Shown: in pieces, positions 1-7,973 of the stretch
Layout: each line of letters opens with the position of its first letter
Position numbering within the stretch: the stretch's first letter is position 1
NCBI GenBank assembly: GCA_030619925.1
Contig: JAUXAL010000031.1
Location: 1 to 41,958, forward strand
DNA: 41,958 nt
Direction: 5' to 3'
From: Phycisphaerae bacterium
Lineage (GTDB): Bacteria > Planctomycetota > Phycisphaerae > Sedimentisphaerales > Anaerobacaceae
Program-made: the position numbers and the translations under genes
The notes under the pieces: model-generated
Told to the model about the DNA's origin: nothing
The model's input: only the letters and a program-made list of their open reading frames with translations
Databases searched by the model: none

Positions 1-88
1 AGTATGCCGGCAGAGAGTCTTTGGCTGTGCGCAACGCTACTTTGGCCAGTGCTACTGGCGATTTGGTCATTTTTCTTTTCGTTTTCAT
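1..88 (-). CDS. Possible transposase, 5' end only (runs off window)
   Basis: An open frame begins with ATG at 88 on the minus strand and stays open to the left edge (29 codons seen). The N-terminus is very basic and ends S-L-P-A-Y. I associate that pattern (basic start, then an A-L-x-x-A-L-x-x-A-x-x-x-L-P-A-Y helix) with the start of IS4/IS5-like DDE transposases. The ribosome-binding site is weak. No terminal inverted repeat was identified in 89-430. The frame is real; the family assignment is inference from a very short piece, and a chance ORF is possible. Confidence 0.3.
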   Translation of the reverse strand, partial: MKTKRKMTKSPVALAKVALRTAKDSLPAY

Positions 89-432
89 ATATCATAAATC
101 GGCTAACTTCCACCAGAAAATCCAACCTTTTCAACAGAGCAAAGTGACTGTCCATAGTTTTGAAATTGGAAATCCAACCATTAGAGCAGTTTACGTTTTC
201 ATGCTCTGTGTTCCGATAAGTTTTATATGAACGCTTTCTATAGAATTAAGTAGACGTGTTCTCCATGCTCTAAAGCATGTTTTTTGGCCACGACCTATCC
301 ATTTCCCGGAGGAATCCCAAAAATTGCCTCTACCTCTTAAAGTGGTTCTTTCATTATGACGAAAGACTCCATGCCGGACTCGTTGGATGGCGATGGGGGG
401 CACATTGAAACTCATAATTTAGGAGGCAGGTA
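89..432. other. Gene-free spacer
   Basis: No credible gene is seen on either strand. The short frames here lack ribosome-binding sites and protein-like composition. The only clear functional site is a perfect AGGAGG at 421-426, six bases before the ATG at 433. If the left-edge frame is a transposase, this stretch would contain the end of the insertion sequence, but no terminal repeat could be picked out by eye. Confidence 0.5.
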
Positions 433-3075
433 ATGGTGAACATACAGAAGAAGCAGATTGCTCAACGTTTGGTAAGCACATTTTTGATTCTCATGTTGCT
501 CGTCTTAGGATGTGCTGACAGGTATGGTCGGGTCCTGAAGCCGGTACATGATCGTGTCGAAATTTCGAAAACTCATTCGGAATTTTCTCTCTTGGCTAAC
601 AGTTCAGAACTGCCGATCAAGTATGTAAGTGAAGGTAAAATCGGCGTTTCCAAAGTCGAAATGGACCTGGAAACAGCCGATGCTGGTGATTTACAGGCTC
701 GTGCAGAATTGAATAAAAAGTTGGCTGATTTCAATGCCCGCCGCATGGAAGTGGAAGCGCAAGCCAACAAAAACCTTTCTGAAGCTGATGCTCTTCGTAA
801 AAAGTGCAACAGGGAATACGGTAAGGCCATGGCACAAATCACAGCAAGAGAAGCAGAACTTGATGTTCTCATCGAACGGAAAGGCACAATCGTAGCGTCA
901 TTAATCAAAGAAAGCGACAGCCAACGTAACGATATTATCGCTAACGGACGTGAAAAGTTCGACCGCGAAACGGCTCATATTGAACAGTTCAAAGAGATTC
1001 AAAACGCGATTGGAGTCGAAAGCAGTGCTAAAATTCTTGAAATGACAGAGGCCTCGAAAGCGACCCGGGAACGGGCCGATGCCACCGTATTAGAACTTGA
1101 GGCGAAAGCTCACGCGGTTAAACTGGAAAAGACAGCTCGCGTAGATGAGCTTGATGAGCAAATCAAATCTACCACTATTCAGACAAAATCGGAAGCCGAC
1201 AGACTCAATGCCACCCACGAAGCAATCCTTAAGGATGCGACGGCTCATGTAAAAGAGCTTCGTACCAAAGCCGCTACTATTGAGGCGAATCTTGCGAATG
1301 AAGAGTATAAATTAAGACTGACAGAAGCCGCGTCTGTCAAGGCCGAAGCGCTGGCGAAAACACAAGAGAAATCCGCCAATGCGCCTACCCGCCTTGAAAA
1401 GGCCTTGGCTGAAATTGCCCGTCTTCGGGCGGAGATTAACCATCATCAGGCCAGCTCATCCGCTAACTACGAATCGCAGCTTGCTGAAATTCAGGCCAAA
1501 CTCAACGATGAGCTCAATGAAGTCAAGAAACTCCGAGTTGGTTCGGACAGGGCCGAACAGGTCGCTCGTGCCGAATTTGTTAAGGCAGAAGCCGCCGCTC
1601 GTGCCGAGGCCGTACGTCAAACAGCGATTCATGCCGAAGCTGTAGCCGAAGCACAGAAACTTGAGATTATCGCCGATGCCGAAGCCGAAGCGGCAAAAAT
1701 CAAACAGGAAGTCTTAGAAGAAATTGCGTCTAAAAAAGCGGCCAATAAAGTGGAAATCGACGAGAACACCACTGCCGTATCAGAGCAGCCGGAAGAACTG
1801 CACGAGGTGCCGGATGTTCCGCAAGTCCAGGCTGTCGCGGCCAGGATAGAACCGGATCACATCACAGACTATCGCAGAGGCCTTGCGGAGGTTATGAGAA
1901 CCAGGGCGAAAGCTAACGCGTACGAATTGGTCACAGAAGCGACATTCGCAGAAGCCAAAACAAATCTCATGGCCGTAAAAACACAGGAAGATGCCATTGC
2001 ATCAGAAAAGTTAGGCATCGCGGATGCTCTTGAAGCCCAGGCTCGTTCACGGTTCAGCGAAATTGAAACCAAGACCGAAAAAGAGATAGATGTCGTAGAA
2101 TCAAAATACCGCCAGCACCTTGTGCAAGCGGCATCCTTCCGTAAGGAAAAAGAAGCCGAGGTCATGGATTATCAGAGTCAAGCGGACGCTCTGGGGCAGA
2201 TTGTCAACGCCCGCGCAAAACAACTTCTTGCAGAAGCAGAAGCCGTTACTAAGATCGGCCAAAATGAGGTTAAAGAATTAAAAGTTGTGCTTTGGGCCGT
2301 ACAACAGCGCGGCGAAGCCCAGTATTCAAAACTCATGGCAGAAGCCGAAAGTATCTCTGATTCGCAAGAAGCTCTTGCACTACAGATTGATGCGCAGATT
2401 GATTCTGCCCACAGATATCTTAGCGCAGAACTGGCCAAAATTGAAAGTACAATCCAATCGGCGGAAAGAATCGCACAAGCCGATTTACAACAGGCATTGG
2501 CGCAAGCGACCGTTCTGCGACAAAAAACAGATGCAGAAATCAGCCGCACTAACGCACAATTTACAATGGAACATGCGATATTGAAGACAGAGATAGAACG
2601 AGACAGAAAACTGGCATTAAGTCAGAGCCTCCGGGGCGAAGCTGTCTGTGACCGTATGATGGCAGACGCAAATACAAGCAAAACGTGCAAAAATGCCAAC
2701 ATTGATGCTGAACATGCGACCGCGCGAGCCGACATGAATATTATGCTGGCTGCCAACTCTGCAAAACGTAAGACCGCACAGGTCTATCTTGATGCTGTAA
2801 AAGCCAGGTTCAACGCACGAATACAGCAAGTCAAGGCCGAACGTGTAATCGACATGGCCGATAAGAACAGTGCGACGGCTTTAAAACGAACCGATTTAAC
2901 CAGTGCACTGGCTGAAGCGATGGCCGCCCGTGAAGATTCTAAGCGGAAACTGACTGAACTGCGGGAAAAACAGGTCATGCTTCATACCGCTTCTTTGGTG
3001 AACTGGTCTGTCAAACTTGCCAGTTTTCAAAATGACAGTACAGAGTTCGAAGCGGTTGAAATGGATTCCAATTAG
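433..3075 (+). CDS. Giant Ala-rich coiled-coil lipoprotein
   Basis: This 880-residue protein has a hydrophobic signal (residues about 12-27) with an L-V-L-G-C lipobox, so it should be a lipid-anchored envelope protein. From about residue 70 to 870 it is almost uninterrupted Ala/Glu/Lys/Gln/Arg heptad-like sequence rich in A-E-A, which predicts a very long coiled coil. A short Pro/Val-containing break near residues 450-480 divides it into two helical arms. No enzymatic motif is visible. AGGAGG at 421-426 supports the ATG at 433. It appears monocistronic, with a hairpin-T terminator downstream. The reading frame resumes after the TAG for 24 more codons (see findings). I do not recognise the family. 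A structural, peptidoglycan- or membrane-spanning spacer role is a guess from shape alone. Confidence 0.85.
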   Translation: MVNIQKKQIAQRLVSTFLILMLLVLGCADRYGRVLKPVHDRVEISKTHSEFSLLANSSELPIKYVSEGKIGVSKVEMDLETADAGDLQARAELNKKLADFNARRMEVEAQANKNLSEADALRKKCNREYGKAMAQITAREAELDVLIERKGTIVASLIKESDSQRNDIIANGREKFDRETAHIEQFKEIQNAIGVESSAKILEMTEASKATRERADATVLELEAKAHAVKLEKTARVDELDEQIKSTTIQTKSEADRLNATHEAILKDATAHVKELRTKAATIEANLANEEYKLRLTEAASVKAEALAKTQEKSANAPTRLEKALAEIARLRAEINHHQASSSANYESQLAEIQAKLNDELNEVKKLRVGSDRAEQVARAEFVKAEAAARAEAVRQTAIHAEAVAEAQKLEIIADAEAEAAKIKQEVLEEIASKKAANKVEIDENTTAVSEQPEELHEVPDVPQVQAVAARIEPDHITDYRRGLAEVMRTRAKANAYELVTEATFAEAKTNLMAVKTQEDAIASEKLGIADALEAQARSRFSEIETKTEKEIDVVESKYRQHLVQAASFRKEKEAEVMDYQSQADALGQIVNARAKQLLAEAEAVTKIGQNEVKELKVVLWAVQQRGEAQYSKLMAEAESISDSQEALALQIDAQIDSAHRYLSAELAKIESTIQSAERIAQADLQQALAQATVLRQKTDAEISRTNAQFTMEHAILKTEIERDRKLALSQSLRGEAVCDRMMADANTSKTCKNANIDAEHATARADMNIMLAANSAKRKTAQVYLDAVKARFNARIQQVKAERVIDMADKNSATALKRTDLTSALAEAMAAREDSKRKLTELREKQVMLHTASLVNWSVKLASFQNDSTEFEAVEMDSN

Positions 3076-3175
3076 CTCGTCGAAATGCCTGTACCTGAAA
3101 CGACTCCTGTAACCCACACGGTAACCTGGGGTCTTGACGACGGTGGCTAATTTCAGGAAGAATCACAACAACGAA

Positions 3176-3212
3176 GCAGGACGGATGAACAGGAGCCGTC
3201 CTGCTTTTTTTG
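3176..3212 (+). terminator. Rho-independent terminator of the coiled-coil lipoprotein gene
   Basis: GCAGGACGG (3176-3184) pairs with CCGTCCTGC (3196-3204) in a nine-base-pair stem with an 11-base loop, followed at once by a run of T. It lies 100 bases after the TAG of the upstream gene and 25 bases after the TAA that would end a read-through product. Confidence 0.85.
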
Positions 3213-3293
3213 GGTTCTTCCGAGGATAATTAAAGGTGTCAGGAACCTTTTTTAGGTCTTTCCCGTATTTTGGAGCCTCGGCCACTTTGGCAT

Positions 3294-3401
3294 TCATTTA
3301 ATCTTCTTTTCTTTTTTCAATTTTCGTTTTTCCTTTGGATCAAGCTTGGCCTTTTTCTGTTGTTCTCTTTTGCCTTTATCTTTTTTCCCCTTGTCGCCCA
3401 T
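3294..3401 (-). CDS. 35-residue lysine-rich microprotein
   Basis: A short frame from ATG at 3401 to TGA at 3294 encodes M-G-D-K-G-K-K-D-K-G-K-R-E-Q-Q, then an A-K-L-D-P-K-E-K-R-K-L-K-K core, ending K-I-K. Well over a third of the residues are Lys. A good AAGGAG lies at the right distance upstream (complement of 3411-3416), which argues for translation. I recall similar tiny Lys-rich proteins (G-K-K-D-K-G-K..., L-x-P-K-E-K-R) in many bacteria with no known function. RNA, DNA or ribosome binding is only an inference from charge. It lies between the terminator of the upstream gene and the oxidoreductase operon and is transcribed away from the latter. Confidence 0.6.
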   Translation of the reverse strand: MGDKGKKDKGKREQQKKAKLDPKEKRKLKKEKKIK

Positions 3402-3780
3402 ATCTGTTTCTCCTTACTTGAAAATGACTTGTATTTTTTAACCTGTCCCCGAAATCCTTATCGATCATAAAACCAGGGACAGATATGGGGCTGTTTATTC
3501 CCCAAACATTCCGCCGGCTTCATATGTACGCTTATAATTCGGCATTTAAAGAACAATGTAATCACAAAAAAGCGTTTCATCAAAAGAAAAAGGTGTGCAA
3601 TGCACACCAAAACTCTGAACTTTGGATCGTGAAACGAGATTCTTGACTTGGCTTTCGGCTGACGATTTGCGATTCCCGGTTGAGTTTATGCTTGAATTTA
3701 GAACGGTCTTGGTTACACTTTAGCAGCCGGCTTGGTTTTTTCGTCCGGCAGATAGAGAGGTAAGAAGGCAAATCGACAGG
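3402..3780. other. Spacer with promoter region and small palindromes
   Basis: No gene is seen. The stretch contains a perfect palindrome GTGTGCAATGCACAC near 3592-3607 and a T-rich segment near 3737-3745. It must contain the promoter of the oxidoreductase operon starting at 3794, but no convincing -35/-10 pair stood out. Confidence 0.4.
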
Positions 3781-3793
3781 AAGGAGTTGGATT

Positions 3794-5107
3794 GTGCAGC
3801 CGGTTAGAGACATTACACGTCGTAGCTTTCTGAAAAAGGCATCAGGTGCCGCTGTGGGGGTGATGGGTTTGCCGTATATCGTTTCGTCCTCGGCTTTAGG
3901 TAAGGCCGGCAGCGTCGCGGCGAGCGAGCGAATTGTGATGGGCTTTATCGGTACGGGCGGCCGAGGGGGATCGCTGCTGCGTAATTTTATGCACCTGCCG
4001 GATGCGCAGGTCGTGGCGGTCTGTGACGTGAAACGGCCAAACCGCGACAGGACCCTGCAGGCGGTAGATAAGCACTACGGCAGGAAGGTATGCAAGGCGT
4101 ACAACGATTTCCGCAGCCTTTGCGGGCGCAGCGATATTGATGCGGTCGTGGTTGCTTCCACGGACCACTGGCACGTGCTGCACGCACTTACGGCGGTGCG
4201 GGCGGGAAAGGATGTGTACTGCGAGAAACCGTTAGGGATGAGCGTCGAGCAGGGGCAGGTGCTGCGGCGAGAGGTTAATCGGTACGGCCGCGTGTTTCAG
4301 TTCGGCACGCAGGAGCGGTCGAGCCGAAATTCCCGTTTTGCCTGCGAGATGGTTCGCAGCGGCCGGGTCGGTAAGATTCACAAAATCACGGTTGCCTCCC
4401 GGTACAGCCGGGCTTCGGAGGACTATCCGCCGATGCCGGTCCCTGACTGGCTGGATTACGACCTGTGGCTGGGGGCGGCGCCCTGGGCACCCTACACGGC
4501 AAACCGGGTCAGTAATGGCCACTGGTTCCATATCAGCGATTACGCGCTGGGATTTATGGCCGGCTGCGGGATTCATACGATTGACATCGCTACGTGGGGC
4601 AACGGGACAGACCTGACCGGGCCGGTGGAGGTCGAAGGGGCCGGGGAATTCCCCCGCGACGGACTGTGCAACTGTGCGACAGGCTGGGACGTAAATCTTA
4701 AATTCGCTAACGGCGTGACAATGAACTTTACCGACGGCGAGAGAAATCCGCTCGGCGTTCGTTTTGAAGGGGCAGACGGCTGGGTGTTCGTGAAGGAAGA
4801 GCATTTAGGCGGTAAGGTCGATGCGCATCCGAAGTCGTTGTTGAGCAAGGTAATCGGGCCGGAAGAGGTGCATCTGCCGGTCAGTGACCACCACCAGCAG
4901 AATTTCTTAGACTGCGTCAAGACCAGGGCCAGAACGGTGGCCCCGGTTGAGGTGGCGGTTCGCTCGGATACGCTCTGCCAGCTCAGTGACATTACGATGC
5001 GATTAGGTCGCAAGCTGAGGTGGGACCCGGAAAAGGAAAGGTTCATAAACGATGCCCAGGCAAACCGCATGCTGACCCGGCCGATGCGCAGTCCGTGGCG
5101 CTTATAA
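3794..5107 (+). CDS. TAT-exported Gfo/Idh/MocA oxidoreductase (copy 1)
   Basis: A 437-residue NAD(P)-dependent sugar oxidoreductase-like protein. The N-terminus has a twin-arginine signal (R-R-S-F-L-K-K, residues 9-15) and a hydrophobic stretch to about residue 36, so it should be exported folded with its cofactor. The Rossmann glycine motif G-F-I-G-T-G-G-R-G-G is at 50-59, the family E-K-P motif at 144-146, and the active-site-like G-I-H-T-I-D at 259-264. GTG is chosen as start because AAGGAG lies just upstream at 3781. It is first in a same-strand series, 45 bases before a paralogue with almost the same signal region. Such proteins oxidise or rearrange sugars and glycosides; the DUF1080 gene nearby suggests 3-keto-sugar chemistry. 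The substrate cannot be read from sequence. Confidence 0.93.
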   Translation: MQPVRDITRRSFLKKASGAAVGVMGLPYIVSSSALGKAGSVAASERIVMGFIGTGGRGGSLLRNFMHLPDAQVVAVCDVKRPNRDRTLQAVDKHYGRKVCKAYNDFRSLCGRSDIDAVVVASTDHWHVLHALTAVRAGKDVYCEKPLGMSVEQGQVLRREVNRYGRVFQFGTQERSSRNSRFACEMVRSGRVGKIHKITVASRYSRASEDYPPMPVPDWLDYDLWLGAAPWAPYTANRVSNGHWFHISDYALGFMAGCGIHTIDIATWGNGTDLTGPVEVEGAGEFPRDGLCNCATGWDVNLKFANGVTMNFTDGERNPLGVRFEGADGWVFVKEEHLGGKVDAHPKSLLSKVIGPEEVHLPVSDHHQQNFLDCVKTRARTVAPVEVAVRSDTLCQLSDITMRLGRKLRWDPEKERFINDAQANRMLTRPMRSPWRL

Positions 5108-5152
5108 AATTGATTATTGAAAAACTCGTTATATTTGCTGGGAGCTTTTGTT

Positions 5153-6484
5153 ATGAAGGCAAGAGAAATTAACCGACGTCAGTTTTTGAGACGGACCATG
5201 GGTGCGGCTGTGGGTGCGGTAAGGTTCCCGTATGTAGTTTCGTCGTCGGCGCTGGGTAAGGCCGGCAGCGTTGCCGCCAGTAATCGAATCACCGTTGGTT
5301 GCGTCGGCGTTGGGCCGCGGGGCACCGCGGTGATGCGAAACTTTCTTGCTGAAAAAGATGCTCGTGTGGTGGCGGTCTGCGACGTCAAAAGCCGCGTGTG
5401 CCGGGCAGCCCGGAAGCTGGTGAACGAGCATTACCAAAGCGACGGATGCGCAGCTTATAATGACTTTCGTAAATTGATTGGGCGCGATGACATTGACGTT
5501 GTTCTTGCCGCCACGCCGGACCACTGGCACGTGCTGGTAGCCCTGGCGGCGGTAAAGGCGGGCAAGGATATCTATCTCGAAAAGCCGATGGGGCTAAGCC
5601 TGGAGCAGGACCAGGCCCTGCGCGCCGCAGTGCATCGCTACGGGAGAGTCTTTCAGTTCGGGACCCAGCAGCGTTCGAGCCGCAATTTCCGTTTTGCGTG
5701 CGAGCTGGCACTGAACGGCCGGCTCGGAAAACTCCACACGATAAATGTATGGTCACCCGGCAGCAGCCAGGGCGGCTCGCCGGAACCCGTGCCGGTACCG
5801 CAATGGCTTGATTACGATATGTGGCTGGGGCCCGCTCCTTATAAGCCGTACACGAAAGACCGCTGCTCGAACAAGCTGTGGTGGTTCATTTCCGACTACG
5901 CCATCGGCTTTATCGCCGGCTGGGGCATTCATCCTGTGGACATCGCCGTGTGGGGCGGCGGCGACAAGCTTGCCGGCCCGGTGGAAATCGAAGGCAGGGG
6001 CGTTTGGCCTACCGAAGGCGTATGCGACACGGCCATGAACTGGAATGTCACTCTCAAGTATGCTGGCGGTGTCACTATGAACTTTACCGGCAATCCGTTC
6101 CCTGAAGAATGGCGCAAACGCTACGGAAGAACAGGCTCGCACGGCACGGCCTTTGAGGGTACGGACGGATGGGTGCACGTCGACCGTTCCGGCATTAACG
6201 CTCATCCAAAGAAGCTGCTTCAAACGAAGTTCGGGCCGAACGAAATTGGCCTGTACAAGAGCAGCAGCCACGTCAGGAATCTGCTGGACTGCGTGAAAAG
6301 CCGGGCCAAGACGATATGTCCCATTGATGAGGCTGTGCAGGCAGATATAATATGCCAAATCAGTGACATCGCCATACGACTTGAACAAAAACTTAAATGG
6401 GACCCGAAGAAGGAACTCTTTGTCAATAATGACGCAGCTAACCGCAGGCTCTCGCGCCCGATGCGCAGCGGCTGGGTGCTCTGA
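5153..6484 (+). CDS. TAT-exported Gfo/Idh/MocA oxidoreductase (copy 2)
   Basis: A 443-residue paralogue of the preceding gene. It has a twin-arginine motif R-R-Q-F-L-R-R (8-14), Rossmann motif G-C-V-G-V-G-P-R-G (49-57), E-K-P at 143-145, and G-I-H-P-V-D with His260 and Asp263. The segment S-S-S-A-L-G-K-A-G-S-V-A-A-S at the end of the signal is identical in both copies, evidence of tandem duplication. I start at ATG 5153, preceded by GGGAGC; a longer in-frame TTG at 5117 would push the TAT motif unusually deep. Relative to copy 1 there is an insertion around residues 310-325 (E-E-W-R-K-R-Y-G-R), so the two probably differ in substrate. It likely acts in the periplasm with its neighbours. Confidence 0.93.
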   Translation: MKAREINRRQFLRRTMGAAVGAVRFPYVVSSSALGKAGSVAASNRITVGCVGVGPRGTAVMRNFLAEKDARVVAVCDVKSRVCRAARKLVNEHYQSDGCAAYNDFRKLIGRDDIDVVLAATPDHWHVLVALAAVKAGKDIYLEKPMGLSLEQDQALRAAVHRYGRVFQFGTQQRSSRNFRFACELALNGRLGKLHTINVWSPGSSQGGSPEPVPVPQWLDYDMWLGPAPYKPYTKDRCSNKLWWFISDYAIGFIAGWGIHPVDIAVWGGGDKLAGPVEIEGRGVWPTEGVCDTAMNWNVTLKYAGGVTMNFTGNPFPEEWRKRYGRTGSHGTAFEGTDGWVHVDRSGINAHPKKLLQTKFGPNEIGLYKSSSHVRNLLDCVKSRAKTICPIDEAVQADIICQISDIAIRLEQKLKWDPKKELFVNNDAANRRLSRPMRSGWVL

Positions 6485-6571
6485 AATTGATTATTTACTA
6501 TTGATGATTGATTAATTGGTAATCTTCGTACAGCAACCGCTTTAAGAACTTGTTTTAAGGAGAAAAGTCAA

Positions 6572-7894
6572 ATGGAAAGAAAGTTAGTCCCAATGCTATT
6601 GTGTGTGTGCATTCTTTTTGCAGGCTGTCAAACAGTGGAAAAGCACTATTCTGAAACAACAGGCTGGATAAACCTTTTTGACGGTAAGAGCCTCAATGGC
6701 TGGAAGGCCGGCGAGAATAAAGGGGCCTTCACCGTGCGCGGCGGTATGATAGTCATTGATGGCAAGCGCAGCCATCTCTACTATGTCGGGCCTATCGAAA
6801 ACGCCGACTTCAAGAATTTCGAGTTCAAGGCCGACGTTATGACCGAACGCGGAGCCAACTCCGGTATGTACTTCCATACCGCTTACCAGGAAACCGGCTG
6901 GCCCAGCAGGGGCTACGAGGTGCAGGTCAACAACACGCACAGCGATTGGAGGAAGACCGGCAGTCTCTACGGCGTAAAGGATGTTCGCAGGTCACCGGCC
7001 AAGGACAACAAGTGGTTCACCCAGCACATAATCGTCCGGGACAAGCGGATTATCATTAAAGTCAATGGCAGAACTACGGTCGATTACACTGAGCCGGAAA
7101 ACGTCAGCTATCCGGATTTCCCGGGACGCAAAGTATCCCACGGGACCTTTGCACTGCAAGGACACGACCCGAAAAGCGTCGTTTACTTCAAGAACATAAT
7201 GGTCAAACCGCTGCCCTCGAAACCGACAGAGAAGATCAAGGCCGTCGTGGTTACAGGCGGACACAAGTTTGAGCACGAGCCGTTCTTTTCGCTGTTCGAG
7301 AGCTACGATGATATTGAGTACGTCGAGGCCGAACAGAAAGACCACAGCGAGATATTTGAGGATATCAGCGACTGGGATTACGACGTGATAGTGTTGTACA
7401 ACATGACACAGAACATATCGCGACAGCGCCGGCAGAACTTCATTAAGCTGCTCAATCGCGGCGTAGGGCTGGTGGCACTGCACCATACGATGGGCTCATT
7501 CCAGACGTGGGGCCAGTATCGCAAGATCGTCGGGGGCAAATACTATTTGAAACCCAAGGCCGGTGACAGCGTGCAGCGCGAGGGCAGCACATTTAAGCAC
7601 GATGTGGACATTAAGGTGCACATTGCGGATGCGTCACATCCGATTACACGCGGTATGAGTGATTTCGAGATAAACGACGAGACGTATAAGAGCTGCGGCT
7701 TCGAAAAGAGCAATCACGTACTCCTGACCACGGACCATCCCACAAGCGACAAATCGATTGGCTGGGTCAGGCGATACGGCAAGGCCAGGGTCTGTGGTAT
7801 CCAGCTTGGTCACGGCCCACTTGCGTACGCAGACCCAAACTACCGCCGGCTGGTTGTGCGCGCAATCAGATGGTCCGCCGGCAGACTGGATTAG
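6572..7894 (+). CDS. Lipoprotein with DUF1080 (3-keto-glycoside hydrolase-like) and ThuA-like domains
   Basis: This 440-residue protein has a lipoprotein signal (L-F-A-G-C, Cys near 19). Residues about 30-215 form a DUF1080 domain (PF06439, 3-keto-disaccharide hydrolase/LamG-like), recognisable by W-I-N-L-F-D-G-K-S-L-N-G-W and by G-A-N-S-G-M-Y-F-H with G-Y-E-V-Q. Residues about 220-440 form a ThuA-like class-I-glutaminase-fold domain (V-V-V-T-G-G-H-K-F-E, then G-V-G-L-V-A-L-H-H-T). AAGGAG lies 10 bases before the ATG. DUF1080 enzymes cleave glycosides after C3 oxidation by Gfo/Idh enzymes, which fits the two genes immediately upstream. ThuA is linked to trehalose use but is biochemically vague. 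Both domains look complete. Confidence 0.92.
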   Translation: MERKLVPMLLCVCILFAGCQTVEKHYSETTGWINLFDGKSLNGWKAGENKGAFTVRGGMIVIDGKRSHLYYVGPIENADFKNFEFKADVMTERGANSGMYFHTAYQETGWPSRGYEVQVNNTHSDWRKTGSLYGVKDVRRSPAKDNKWFTQHIIVRDKRIIIKVNGRTTVDYTEPENVSYPDFPGRKVSHGTFALQGHDPKSVVYFKNIMVKPLPSKPTEKIKAVVVTGGHKFEHEPFFSLFESYDDIEYVEAEQKDHSEIFEDISDWDYDVIVLYNMTQNISRQRRQNFIKLLNRGVGLVALHHTMGSFQTWGQYRKIVGGKYYLKPKAGDSVQREGSTFKHDVDIKVHIADASHPITRGMSDFEINDETYKSCGFEKSNHVLLTTDHPTSDKSIGWVRRYGKARVCGIQLGHGPLAYADPNYRRLVVRAIRWSAGRLD

Positions 7895-7973
7895 ATTTGA
7901 GGCGGCGGCGACCGTGATAACAGCTCCTCTTTGCGCTGCTCATTTCAAACGTTAGGCAATAGAGACAACAAGA

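Noticed and set aside
4232-4804. 190-codon minus-strand frame (and others over 100 codons at 5753-6388, 7866-8612, 37087-37869)
   Set aside because: These are antisense shadows of strongly supported genes in GC-rich coding DNA; no ribosome-binding sites or motifs.
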